This document shows, one piece after another, positions 1 to 9,648 of a DNA stretch of 64,000 bases. The DNA is from Cellulomonas pakistanensis. Lineage in GTDB: Bacteria; Actinomycetota; Actinomycetes; Actinomycetales; Cellulomonadaceae. The translations under genes and the position numbers were made by a program. The first letter of the stretch is position 1; every line of letters starts with the position of its first letter. The notes beneath the pieces were generated by a model. That model saw only the letters and a list, made by a program, of their open reading frames with translations, had not been told where the DNA came from and did no database searches. The stretch is from NCBI RefSeq assembly GCF_016862755.1, contig NZ_BONO01000003.1, positions 1-64,000 on the forward strand, given 5' to 3'.

Positions 1-1348
1 GGGGGTACGGCGGGTCGCCGAGGTTCGCCGCCGCGATGTTGCGGATGTTGGGCAGCTGGGCGTAGCCGTACCGGCCCGGGCAGGCCGTCGACGTCACGTC
101 CCGGTGCCCGATCACGCGCGGGAGCGTGAGGCCCGACGGGTAGGTGCCGCTGCCGTGCGGGTCGATCCCGTAGTTGCCGAGCCGCCAGCCGATGATCCGG
201 CCGACCGCACCGATCATCGCCGGCGTCGTCGCCACCGTGTCGTAGTTGCCGAGCATCGACACGCCGACCGTGCCGGTGTTCGCGCCGCTGGCGTGCACGC
301 CGATGACCGCCTGGGTCAGGCTGTTCGCGCGACCCTCGTAGATGTTGCCCCACTTGTCGACGACGAAGTTGTAGCCGATGTCGCACCAGCCGCGGGCGTC
401 GATGTGGTACGCCTGGTCGTTCCGGATCTGCTGCATGGCCTGCGCCTGCGTCGAGTACGCGTTGCTTCCCGCGGTGTGGTGCACGACCGCGCCCGACAGG
501 CGCGCGGCGACGTCCGGGGCGCAGACCTGCGGGCGCGCGCCCCATTGCCCGCGGGTGACGATCGACGGTCGCGTCGCAGCAGCGAGGACGGTCGCCTCGC
601 CCGTGCTCCGGACCGCGTTCCGGATCACCGCCCCGTCCCCGGCGCCGGTGGCTGCCGGGGCCGCGTCGGCCTCAGGGGACCCGACCAGCGCGAGCGAGAT
701 ATCCGCCGGACCACCGCTCCGGGTCGCCGCGAACGACAGCTGCACCGCGTCGGCGTCGCCGATCCAGTACGAGTCGGTCCCGCCACGCTCGGCGCGCACC
801 GCGTCGGCGGTCCCCGCGTCGGGCTCGGCGTCCGCCACGCCGAGAGCCACCCACTCGGACCAGCCGCCGTCCGCACGGAACCGCAGCTCCGGGGCGAGCT
901 GCGCGCCGCCGGTCCCCTCCGGCCAGGTGATCCCCACGGTCTGGGCGTCGGCCACCTCGACGGCGGGAGTCACGACGCGGTCCCCGTCGACGAGCACGTC
1001 GGCGGCCACCGGCCCGTCGGAGGTCACGCTCTCCGCGGGCGCCGGCGTCGGGCCGGGCTCGGCGGTCGGGCCAGGCCCGGGGGTCGGCGCGGGCTCCGCA
1101 CCGGCCGCCTCCGGCGCGCGGGCCGTCCCCGCGTCGGCCTCGGCCTCGGCCTCGGCGTCCGCGAGCGGCACCACGACCAGGGGAACGTCGACGACCGTCA
1201 CGTCCGCGGCGACCGTGTCGTCCACCGCCGCCGCGACAGCGGAGGCCGCCGCGACGAGGGTCGTCGCCGGAGCCGTCGGCGACGGGATCGAGGCCGGCGC
1301 GAGGCCGAGGCCTGCGGACGTGACCAGGACGATCAGGGAGCGCAGCAT
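1..1348 (-). CDS. Secreted N-acetylmuramoyl-L-alanine amidase, PGRP type (partial)
   Basis: Probable zinc amidase that cleaves the lactyl-peptide bond of peptidoglycan outside the cell. The reading frame starts at ATG 1348 and leaves the window at base 1, so the C-terminus is missing. The N-terminus looks like a signal peptide (MLRSLIVLVTSAGLGLAPA). About 170 residues of Ala/Pro/Glu-rich linker and a beta-rich segment follow. The PGRP/amidase_2 domain shows AVVHHTAGSNAY with a paired zinc-ligand region, then GWCDIGYNFVVD, YEGRA and GVHASGANTGTVGVSMLGNY; a later GHRDV-TSTACPG stretch supplies the remaining metal ligands. It is divergent from rfbB. Family assignment is firm; substrate and the missing tail are unknown. 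Confidence 0.9.
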   Translation of the reverse strand, partial: MLRSLIVLVTSAGLGLAPASIPSPTAPATTLVAAASAVAAAVDDTVAADVTVVDVPLVVVPLADAEAEAEADAGTARAPEAAGAEPAPTPGPGPTAEPGPTPAPAESVTSDGPVAADVLVDGDRVVTPAVEVADAQTVGITWPEGTGGAQLAPELRFRADGGWSEWVALGVADAEPDAGTADAVRAERGGTDSYWIGDADAVQLSFAATRSGGPADISLALVGSPEADAAPAATGAGDGAVIRNAVRSTGEATVLAAATRPSIVTRGQWGARPQVCAPDVAARLSGAVVHHTAGSNAYSTQAQAMQQIRNDQAYHIDARGWCDIGYNFVVDKWGNIYEGRANSLTQAVIGVHASGANTGTVGVSMLGNYDTVATTPAMIGAVGRIIGWRLGNYGIDPHGSGTYPSGLTLPRVIGHRDVTSTACPGRYGYAQLPNIRNIAAANLGDPPYP

Positions 1349-1506
1349 GTCGGGGTCCTGACGGGTGAGGGATCGCGCGGATCGGCGGCCCACCGCCCTG
1401 GCGGACCCGCTGACGACGACCGAGACGGCAGTCCGGTCGTCGTCAGCCTCAGCCGCCGGTGACGCCCAGTCAAGGATCGCCACGCCTGTTGTCGCAATTG
1501 TCCTGA

Positions 1507-2577
<1,071 letters not shown>

Positions 2578-2584
2578 CGACGTC

Positions 2585-4663
2585 GTGCTGACCCGCGAGG
2601 CCGCCGGGGCACGGGCCCGCGCGCCGCTGACACCGGACCCGGGCGCCTCGGCGGCGGGGCCGTGGCCGCTCCGGCTGCTCGCCTCGGTCCCGGACCGGGT
2701 CGTGGTACTGCTGCTGTGCCTGGCGATCGCGTCGACCGCGGGGACGCTCACCGGGCAGTTCCGGCCCGTGGTCGTGCTGCCCCTGACGGTCGTGCTGGGT
2801 GCGGCGACCTGGCGCATGGTCCCGCAGGCCCCCGGAAGCCCCGGCCCCGCGGCTGCCGGCACAGTGGCGGCCGCCGCGCTCGCCCTGACCTGGGTGCTCG
2901 TGAACGCGCCCTACGCCTCGCAGCACCTGCTCGTGCTGCGTGACCCGGGCTTCCTCACGCTCAGCGGTGTCTGGCTGTCGGAGCACCCGACCCCGGACCT
3001 CCCGCTCTCCGAGACCACGCGTTACATCGGCGCGCTCAACCCCGACATCTCCGCCGTCCCGGCGGCGTACTTCTGGGCGGGCGACGTGCTGCACGTCCAG
3101 GGTTCGCCGCTGCTCCCGTCGTTGCTCGGGTCGATCGGATGGGTGGCGGGCGCTCAGGGCGTGCTGGCCGGCAACCTCCTCCTCGGAGGCGTCGCGCTGC
3201 TCGCGGTCTACGCGCTCGCCCGGCGCCTGGTCGGCCCGTGGTGGGCCCTGCTGCCCGTGGTCGCGCTCGGGGTCTCGGTCCCGATGACGGTGTTCTCGCG
3301 CGGCGCCTACACGGAGCCGGTCGCGATGGCGTTCGTGTTCGGGGGGCTCAGCGTCGCCTGGGCCGCGCTGGGCGACCGGCGACCGACCCTCCACGTGCTG
3401 GCGGGCGGGCTGGCCGGCGCCGCCGCGCTCGCGCGCATCGACGGGTCCGCCGTCGTCATCGGGCTGGTCCTCGGGGTGGGCTTGGCCGCCGCCGCCGCGC
3501 TCACCCCGAGGCGCCGGTCCCAGCTGCGCGGTGCACTCGGGCTGCAGGCCGCCGGCAGCCTCGCGATGACGCTGCTCGGCTGGCTCGCCCTGCGCGTGAG
3601 CAGCCCGGACTACCTCGAGGACCTCCGTGGGCAGTTCATCCTGCTGTCCGGCGCCTTGGCCGCGGCGCTGCTCGTGGTGCTCGTGCTCACACTCCGGGCG
3701 CCCTGGCAGCGGTGGCGCAACGATCTCCTCCGGCACCGGCGCCCTGCGGCGTGGGTCGCCGCGGGGCTCGTCGTGCTCGCCGGCGTCGCGCTGGCGTCCC
3801 GGCCCTGGTGGTACCAGGGCCACGGCTTCTCGGCGGACTCGCCGTACGCCGACGCGGTCGCGCACCTCCAGGAGCGCGAGGGCCAGCCGGTGGACGGCAC
3901 CCGCACCTACGACGAGCTCTCGCTGACCTGGGTGTCCTGGTACCACGGGTGGCCGTTCGTCGTGCTCGCCGTGCTCGGCCTGGCGGTGGCCGCGCACCAG
4001 GCCGTGCGGCGACGCGACCCGAGGTGGTGGACCGTGCTGGCCGCCGTCGCCGCTCCGTCGGTGCTGTATCTCTGGCAGGTCAGCATCACCCCCGACCAGG
4101 TCTGGGCGATGCGCCGCCTGCTGCCGGTGACGCTGCCCGGCTTCGCCGTGCTGGCCACGGTCACGCTCGTCGCCCTCTGGTCCGTCCACCGGTGGTGGGC
4201 CCGTGCGCTCGCGGTCCTTGCGGCCGCCGCCGTGATCGCCGCACCGCTGACCACCTGGAACGGGCTGTTCCGGGTCGTCGAGCAGGACGGCCGGCTGGGC
4301 GAGGCGCAGGCAGTGTGCGACGCGCTACGCACCGACCGGGTGCTCTACGTCCGGACCGGTCCGCCCTACCTGGCCACGGTGCGCAGCGTGTGCGGCGTCG
4401 ACGGCCTCGAGATGACGTCCGTCCCCGATGCCGACCGGCTCGCCGACCTCCGTCGCGACTGGGGCGCCTTCGACGTGGTCGCGTTCGCCGACGGAGCGGT
4501 GCCGTGGGAGGGAGGCTCGGCGCCTCCGCCGCTGCGGGTGACCAGCACGACGTCGTGGGAGCGCGGGCTCCTGCACATCCCCGAGGGCTACACCGAGGCC
4601 GAGTCGGAGCTCTGGGTGGGCACGGTGCGCCCCGACGGGACCGTCCGGCCGGCGGCGGGCTGA
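2585..4663 (+). CDS. Polytopic membrane protein, possible glycosyltransferase-like
   Basis: A 692-residue integral membrane protein. An N-terminal cytoplasmic stretch of about 35 residues is followed by about a dozen hydrophobic segments to roughly residue 560, then a soluble C-terminal domain of about 120 residues. An extracytoplasmic loop early in the protein (FLTLSGVWLSEHPTPDLP to ALNPDISAVPAAYFWAGDVL) resembles the first loop of C-type (GT-39/GT-83-like) polyprenyl-dependent glycosyltransferases, but no catalytic motif can be fixed by eye. The start is GTG 2585, immediately after rfbB, so an envelope glycan role is likely from context. Function is not established; a flippase or mannosyltransferase-like role are both open. 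Confidence 0.7.
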   Translation: MLTREAAGARARAPLTPDPGASAAGPWPLRLLASVPDRVVVLLLCLAIASTAGTLTGQFRPVVVLPLTVVLGAATWRMVPQAPGSPGPAAAGTVAAAALALTWVLVNAPYASQHLLVLRDPGFLTLSGVWLSEHPTPDLPLSETTRYIGALNPDISAVPAAYFWAGDVLHVQGSPLLPSLLGSIGWVAGAQGVLAGNLLLGGVALLAVYALARRLVGPWWALLPVVALGVSVPMTVFSRGAYTEPVAMAFVFGGLSVAWAALGDRRPTLHVLAGGLAGAAALARIDGSAVVIGLVLGVGLAAAAALTPRRRSQLRGALGLQAAGSLAMTLLGWLALRVSSPDYLEDLRGQFILLSGALAAALLVVLVLTLRAPWQRWRNDLLRHRRPAAWVAAGLVVLAGVALASRPWWYQGHGFSADSPYADAVAHLQEREGQPVDGTRTYDELSLTWVSWYHGWPFVVLAVLGLAVAAHQAVRRRDPRWWTVLAAVAAPSVLYLWQVSITPDQVWAMRRLLPVTLPGFAVLATVTLVALWSVHRWWARALAVLAAAAVIAAPLTTWNGLFRVVEQDGRLGEAQAVCDALRTDRVLYVRTGPPYLATVRSVCGVDGLEMTSVPDADRLADLRRDWGAFDVVAFADGAVPWEGGSAPPPLRVTSTTSWERGLLHIPEGYTEAESELWVGTVRPDGTVRPAAG

Positions 4664-4741
4664 CCCCGCACAGCGGGTGATCTGCACGAATCCTGCACGG
4701 CGCACCCCCCGTGGGTGCGCCGACCTCCGAGGCGCGGCTCC

Positions 4742-4747
4742 TATGCT
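4742..4747 (+). promoter_or_regulatory. -10 box, leaderless start of first LCP gene
   Basis: TATGCT is followed by 7 bases and GTG 4755. This spacing puts the transcription start at or next to the start codon. Confidence 0.55.
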
Positions 4748-4754
4748 CTCCTCC

Positions 4755-6059
4755 GTGACCTCCCGCCACGCCGCTCCCGCACGCCCGCGCGCCGTCCGCC
4801 ACGGACGGCCCCGGCGCAGCCACGCGGTGGTCCGCGGCGCGGCGCTGGCCGTGGTCGCGGTGCTGTGCTTCGGCACGTCCGGCGCGGCGGCGCTGTACGT
4901 GCAGCTGAACAGCAACATCAACACGATCGACGCGAGCGACCTCATCCAGGCGCTGCCCGAGCCGACGGCGACCGGCCCCGCCGACCCGGACGACCCGAAT
5001 GCCGGCCGCGATGTCAACATCCTGCTGATGGGCTCGGACGAGCGCGACGGCGAGAACGAGGCCATCGGCGGCCACGTGGACGGCATGCGGTCCGACACGA
5101 CGATCGTCGCGCACATCTCGGCGGACCGGAGCCGCGTCGAGCTCATCTCGATCCCGCGCGACTCCCTGGTCGATATCCCGTCCTGCACGATGACCGACGG
5201 CTCCACGTCATACGCGCAGCGCAACGCGATGTTCAACTCCGCGTTCGCGATCGGGGCGGACAACGGCGGCGACATCGCGTCCGCCGCGGCGTGCACGGTC
5301 AACACCGTGCAGCAGAACACCGGCGTCCGGATCGACCACTTCGTCGTCGTCGACTTCGCCGGGTTCACCAAGATGGTCGACGCGATCGGCGGCGTGCCGA
5401 TCTGCATCCCGAACGACATGAGCGCGCCCAAGGCGGGCCTGTACCTGAACGCCGGCCAGCAGACGCTGAACGGCACGCAGGCCCTGGCGTTCGCCCGCGC
5501 CCGCACCGGCGAGGGCGTCGGCAACGGCTCGGACACCGACCGGCTCGGCCGGCAGCAGGAGCTGCTCGCCGCGGTGGTGCGTGAGCTGCTCGGCAAGAAC
5601 ATGCTCACCGACATCACGCAGCTGATCCGGTTCCTCGACTCGGCCACGGAGTCGCTGTCGATCGACTCCGGTTTCTCGTCGATCTCCGACATGGCCGGGC
5701 TCGCCTACAGCCTCCGGAGCACGTCGGCTGCGAACATCTCCTTCATGACGATCCCGTTCGCCGCGGCGCCCAGCGACCCGAACCGGGTCGTGTGGACCTC
5801 CGAGGCCGACACGATTTGGGCGAACGTGGCCGCCGACCAGCCGATGCTCGCGGGCACCAGCCAGGACACGTCGGCGGACCCGGGCACCGGCACGACGGAC
5901 CCGGGTGCCGGCACCGACCCCGGCGCGGGCACCACCGACCCGGGCACCGGCACGCCCGACCCCGCCGCCACCACTCCCGTCACCCCCGACCCGGCACAGA
6001 CCCGCGAGGCGGGCAAGGAGGCCTTCTCGGCCGGCGACGTCACCGCGGTCTGCGGCTGA
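4755..6059 (+). CDS. LCP (LytR-CpsA-Psr) family wall glycopolymer ligase
   Basis: LCP proteins transfer undecaprenyl-linked glycopolymers to peptidoglycan at the outer membrane face. The protein has a short basic cytoplasmic tail, one transmembrane helix at about residues 29-48, and an extracellular LCP domain. Conserved features are LLMGSDERDG, MRSDTTIVAHI, ISIPRDS and the late motif ALAFARARTGEGVG-SDTDR. After about residue 375 there is a threonine/proline/glycine tail with DPGTGT-type repeats. I prefer GTG 4755 because TATGCT sits 7 bases upstream; in-frame ATG 4743 is the alternative. The next LCP gene begins 2 bases after this stop, so the two are an operon and possibly paralogous ligases of different specificity. 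Confidence 0.9.
   Translation: MTSRHAAPARPRAVRHGRPRRSHAVVRGAALAVVAVLCFGTSGAAALYVQLNSNINTIDASDLIQALPEPTATGPADPDDPNAGRDVNILLMGSDERDGENEAIGGHVDGMRSDTTIVAHISADRSRVELISIPRDSLVDIPSCTMTDGSTSYAQRNAMFNSAFAIGADNGGDIASAAACTVNTVQQNTGVRIDHFVVVDFAGFTKMVDAIGGVPICIPNDMSAPKAGLYLNAGQQTLNGTQALAFARARTGEGVGNGSDTDRLGRQQELLAAVVRELLGKNMLTDITQLIRFLDSATESLSIDSGFSSISDMAGLAYSLRSTSAANISFMTIPFAAAPSDPNRVVWTSEADTIWANVAADQPMLAGTSQDTSADPGTGTTDPGAGTDPGAGTTDPGTGTPDPAATTPVTPDPAQTREAGKEAFSAGDVTAVCG
5879..5965 (+). repeat. Short imperfect tandem repeat in the first LCP tail
   Basis: Repeats of a 12-15 base unit encode DPGTGT/DPGAGT words. This is a flexible low-complexity wall-spanning tail, likely variable in length between strains. 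Confidence 0.6.
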
Positions 6060-6061
6060 TC

Positions 6062-7591
6062 GTGGCCCGCCCCGAGGACCGCCGACCCCGCGACCCGAGT
6101 CGCGGGACGCCGCCCAGCTTCGCCCCCGGCGCCGCCGGCCGGCGCCCCCCGGCCGACGGCGCGCAGCCGGTCGGCACCCCTGCGCCGGATCCCGCCGCCG
6201 CGCCCCGCCCCGGCCGGCCCGGCCGGCCCCCGGTGCGCCGGACCTCAGCCCCCCGAGCCGGCGGCGCCGCGGGCGCCTCCTCGGCGGCGGGCGCACCCGA
6301 CCCCGCCGCGGCGCGCGGCCCCGCCGCCGTCGCGCCGCAGGGCACCCTGGACGACGCGCCGCGCCCCGTCCGCGTCTCCGGCCGGACCGCGGCCGACCCC
6401 GCCGCGGGGCCGGTGCGCTCGTCCGCCCGCCAGGGCTCCAGCGCCGTGCCCGTGGGCGCCGACCAGCCGGCCGCAGCGGCGGCGCGTGCGCCGCGGCAGA
6501 CCGCGCCCGTCGGGCCCGGCCGTGCGCGCCCCGCCGGCCCGCAGGGCCCCGGCCGCCCCGCCTCCCCCGTCGGCCCCCTGGGCGCCGGCGAGGGCGCCGC
6601 TCCACCCGCCGCCCCGCGCCGCCGGCGCCGTCGCGGTCGGGTCGTCGCCGCGGTCGTCGTGGTCGTCCTCGTCCTGCTGCTGGCCTGGCCGGTCGGCCTG
6701 CTGCTCTGGGCCGACGGCAAGATCCAGCACGTCTCCGCCCTCTCGGGGGCCGCGGACACGCCCGGCACCACCTACCTGCTCGCCGGGTCGGACTCCCGCG
6801 AGGACGGCGCCATCGAGGACCCCGACACCGTCGGCGCCCGCACGGACACGATCCTGCTGCTGCAGGTCCCCGAGTCCGGTCCCGCGGCGCTGATCTCGCT
6901 CCCCCGCGACACGTACACCGACATCCCCGGCTTCGCGCCGAACAAGCTCAACTCCGCGTTCTCGTGGGGCGGTGCCCCGCTGCTGGTGGAGACCGTCGAG
7001 GGCCTGACCGGCCTGACCGTCGACCACTACGTCGAGATCGGGTTCGGCGGCGTCGAGCAGATCGTCGACTCCCTGGGCGGCGTCGAGCTGTGCCTGGACG
7101 GCAGCACCGGCATCACGTTCCCGGTGAACGACGCGAACTCGGGCCTCGTGTGGGACGCGCCCGGCTGCAAGACCGTCGACGGCGTGCAGGCGCTGGCCTA
7201 CTCCCGGATGCGGTACGCCGACCCGTCCGGCGACATCGGCCGCGGCCTGCGGCAGCGCGCGCTGATCAGCGCGGTCGCCGCCAAGGCGGAGAACCCCTCG
7301 CTGCTGTTCCAGCCGGGCAAGCAGGTCTCGCTGGTCGACGCGGGCACGGGCGTGCTCACCGCGAGCGACGAGACCGGCATCGTCGACCTCGGGCGGCTGG
7401 CGCTCGCGTTCCGCGCCGCCACCGGCCCGGACGGCATCACCGGCACCCCGCCGATCCTCGACATGGACTACCGGCCGGGCGGCGCGGGCTCCACGGTCCT
7501 GCTCGACCCGGACCAGACGCCCACGTTCTTCGCGGCGATCCGGGACGGCTCGCTCGAGCCCGGCGTCGTCGGCGGCGTCCCCGGGTCCTGA
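6062..7591 (+). CDS. Second LCP family protein with long proline-rich cytoplasmic region
   Basis: 509 residues from GTG 6062, two bases after the stop of the preceding LCP gene. About 190 residues of Pro/Ala/Arg-rich, presumably disordered cytoplasmic sequence come first. One transmembrane helix spans about residues 195-217, and an LCP domain starts near residue 232. LCP hallmarks are TYLLAGSDSRED, GARTDTILLLQV, LISLPRDTYTDIPG, NKLNSAFSWGG and ALAYSRMRYADPSGDIGR. The catalytic arginines and aspartates seen in active family members are kept. The last 124 bases overlap the 3' end of the opposing acyltransferase gene. It likely acts on the same or a related glycopolymer as its neighbour. Confidence 0.9.
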   Translation: MARPEDRRPRDPSRGTPPSFAPGAAGRRPPADGAQPVGTPAPDPAAAPRPGRPGRPPVRRTSAPRAGGAAGASSAAGAPDPAAARGPAAVAPQGTLDDAPRPVRVSGRTAADPAAGPVRSSARQGSSAVPVGADQPAAAAARAPRQTAPVGPGRARPAGPQGPGRPASPVGPLGAGEGAAPPAAPRRRRRRGRVVAAVVVVVLVLLLAWPVGLLLWADGKIQHVSALSGAADTPGTTYLLAGSDSREDGAIEDPDTVGARTDTILLLQVPESGPAALISLPRDTYTDIPGFAPNKLNSAFSWGGAPLLVETVEGLTGLTVDHYVEIGFGGVEQIVDSLGGVELCLDGSTGITFPVNDANSGLVWDAPGCKTVDGVQALAYSRMRYADPSGDIGRGLRQRALISAVAAKAENPSLLFQPGKQVSLVDAGTGVLTASDETGIVDLGRLALAFRAATGPDGITGTPPILDMDYRPGGAGSTVLLDPDQTPTFFAAIRDGSLEPGVVGGVPGS

Positions 7592-8754
7592 CCCGGGCGG
7601 AACCCGGCGCGGACCAGGCCCCCGAGACCGACGAGCGCGTCGCGGAGCCGCTCGCACCCCGCCGTCGTGGCGCGGCGCAGGCGCGGCCCGAACGGCTTCT
7701 CCACGAACCGGTGGACCAGCCACGCCAGCACGAGGGAGAACGCCGTCGCCGCGGCGAGCACCGCCCAGACCGGCGCGCGGTCGTGCAGCAGGTGGATGAC
7801 CCACAGGCCCCAGTACTCGTGCGTGAGGTAGAGCGGGTAGGTCAGCGCGCCCGCCGCCGTCAGGCCGGCCCAGCGCCACCGGGCCAGCGGCGTCAGGGAC
7901 ACGAGCGCGACCAGGCCGACGCACGCCGGCAGCGCGACCGCCAGCAGCACGGCGCTCGGGGCGACCACCGAGTTCTGCCCGAGCGAGTCCATCCGCGCGG
8001 GCACCAGCGCGGCGGTGGCCAGGGCGGTGTTGCCCGCGACCAGCAGCCACGGCACGACGGCGTGCCCGGTGCGGTGGATGACGTAGAGGGCCATCCCGGC
8101 GGCGAACAGCGGGGCGTACGGCGCCACCAGCCACGTCACCGCGTCGGACCAGCCGAGCTCGCGGGCCAGCATCGCCGCGGCGGGCCACAGGGCCGCGAAC
8201 CACAGGACCCGGCGCCGCGTGATGCCCACCGCCGCGAACAGGGCGATGAGCACGTAGAACCGCAGCTCGACCCAGAGCGTCCAGTACACGCCGTCCACGT
8301 GGCCGACGTCGACCAGCGACTGCAGCAGCGTGAGGTTCACCAGCACCTGGCCGCCGGTGATCTCCTTGCCCTGCCACACGAACAGGAGCAGCGACCCCGT
8401 GAGCAGGACCGCGACCCAGTAGGCCGGGTAGAGCCGCGCCACGCGGGAGCCGATGATGTCCGGCACCGAGCGGCCCCATGCGGTCATGAGGATGACGAAC
8501 CCGCTGATCACGAAGAACAGCTCCGGGCCGAGCGAGGCGTAGGTGGCCCACCCCGCCACGGCGGGAGCCACCTCCGCGAGGTCACGACCCCAGGCGTCGG
8601 TCTCCCGGGCGGTGAAGTGGTAGGCGAGCACGCCGACGGCGGCCAGGAACCGCAGGGCGTCCAGCGCGGCGAGGCGCGGGCCCCGGGCGGCGGGCCGGAC
8701 CGGCGGGGTCGCTGCGTCGGTGCCGGCGGTGCGGGGCGGCGCGGTGGTCGTCAC
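7468..8754 (-). CDS. Acyltransferase 3 family membrane protein
   Basis: A 428-residue integral membrane O-acyltransferase of the OafA/WecH type, which moves acetyl or other acyl groups onto surface glycans. About ten hydrophobic segments are visible. The family signature near the N-terminus is ALDALRFLAAVGVLAYHFTA with its catalytic histidine, followed by LGPELFFVISGFVI and SRVARLYPAYW. The last 41 codons run antisense through the end of the second LCP gene and encode a Pro/Ser-rich tail, so the functional domain ends before the overlap. The GTG start 8754 has TACCGT 7 bases upstream. Neighbouring LCP and glycan genes suggest a wall polymer substrate, but none can be named. Confidence 0.88.
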   Translation of the reverse strand: MTTTAPPRTAGTDAATPPVRPAARGPRLAALDALRFLAAVGVLAYHFTARETDAWGRDLAEVAPAVAGWATYASLGPELFFVISGFVILMTAWGRSVPDIIGSRVARLYPAYWVAVLLTGSLLLFVWQGKEITGGQVLVNLTLLQSLVDVGHVDGVYWTLWVELRFYVLIALFAAVGITRRRVLWFAALWPAAAMLARELGWSDAVTWLVAPYAPLFAAGMALYVIHRTGHAVVPWLLVAGNTALATAALVPARMDSLGQNSVVAPSAVLLAVALPACVGLVALVSLTPLARWRWAGLTAAGALTYPLYLTHEYWGLWVIHLLHDRAPVWAVLAAATAFSLVLAWLVHRFVEKPFGPRLRRATTAGCERLRDALVGLGGLVRAGFRPGQDPGTPPTTPGSSEPSRIAAKNVGVWSGSSRTVEPAPPGR

Positions 8755-8761
8755 TCACTCG

Positions 8762-8767
8762 ACGGTA
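8762..8767 (-). promoter_or_regulatory. -10 box, leaderless start of acyltransferase
   Basis: TACCGT on the minus strand is followed by 7 bases and GTG 8754. Confidence 0.5.
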
Positions 8768-8925
8768 GGCGCGGGGCGCGGGGACCGCCCGTCGAGGCTG
8801 CCCCGGGGGCACGGTCTCGACGAGACCTTCACGCCGGGGTCGACGGGCGCTCGCGATGCTCAGGACCGCGTGCAGGCGCCGCGGGCGCGCGCACGCCCCG
8901 CGCACCGCGCACGCCCCCACCGCCA

Positions 8926-8984
8926 CGAGCTTGCACTTGTTGCGGGGTTCGACCGCCGCGAAACCCGCAACGAGTGCAAGCTCG
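8926..8984. terminator. Long inverted repeat downstream of purE
   Basis: Two 26-base arms (8926-8951 and 8959-8984) match at 24 positions around a 7-base spacer; the left arm begins CGAGCTTGCACT. It lies 70 bases past the purE stop and 170 bases before the acyltransferase start. There is no T-tract. A terminator or an RNA-processing stem is likely, but the length and near-perfection are unusual. The rest of the 299-base spacer shows nothing else. Confidence 0.6.
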
Positions 8985-9053
8985 GCGCGGTCGCGGGCTC
9001 AGCGCCGGTCGTCGGTTCCGCGCTGTGGTGCGCGGTGCGCGCCCTCGCAGGCG

Positions 9054-9596
9054 TCAGCCGCCGAAGCCCACCGCGGGCCGGCGCCCGTCGCCGTGCAGCG
9101 CCCGCAGCCGCTCCCCCTTGGCGTCCGCCTGCGCGCGCAGGTCGTCCTGGAACGCGACCATCGCCGCGGCGACCCGCCGGGCGGTCTCGTCCGTGCCGGC
9201 GCCGAGGATCCGCGCCGCGAGCAGGCCCGCGTTCCGGGCGCCGCCGATCGACACCGTCGCGACCGGCACGCCCGCCGGCATCTGGACGATCGACAGCAGC
9301 GAGTCCATCCCGTCGAGCCGGGCCAGCGGCACCGGCACGCCGATCACCGGCAGCGGCGTCACGGCCGCGAGCATGCCCGGCAGGTGCGCCGCTCCCCCGG
9401 CGCCCGCGACGATCGCCCGCAGCCCGCGCCCGGCGGCCTCGCGGCCGTACGCGACCATCTTGTCCGGCTGCCGGTGCGCCGAGACGACGTCGACCTCGAC
9501 GGGGACGTCGAACTCCGCGAGCGCCTCGGCCGCCGCCTCCATGACGGGCCAGTCCGAGTCCGAGCCCATGACGATGCCGACGAGCGGGGTGGCCAT
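9054..9596 (-). CDS. purE: N5-carboxyaminoimidazole ribonucleotide mutase
   Basis: Catalyses the N5-CAIR to CAIR rearrangement in de novo purine synthesis, using the product of PurK. The 180-residue class I PurE carries the active-site motifs [21 protein letters not shown] and [14 protein letters not shown], plus GVPV and [12 protein letters not shown]. The start is ATG 9596 with GGAGG 6 bases upstream. It lies 52 bases downstream of purK on the same strand, the usual pairing. The C-terminus has a slightly extended glycine-rich end. Confidence 0.97.
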   Translation of the reverse strand: MATPLVGIVMGSDSDWPVMEAAAEALAEFDVPVEVDVVSAHRQPDKMVAYGREAAGRGLRAIVAGAGGAAHLPGMLAAVTPLPVIGVPVPLARLDGMDSLLSIVQMPAGVPVATVSIGGARNAGLLAARILGAGTDETARRVAAAMVAFQDDLRAQADAKGERLRALHGDGRRPAVGFGG

Positions 9597-9648
9597 GCGG
9601 TGCCTCCGGGGGGGTGGTGGGGTGCGGGGCCGCGGGCGCGGCCGCGCG

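Noticed and set aside
9597..9648. Possible hairpin between purK and purE
   Set aside because: Pairing is only generic GC-rich complementarity; the genes are likely co-transcribed.
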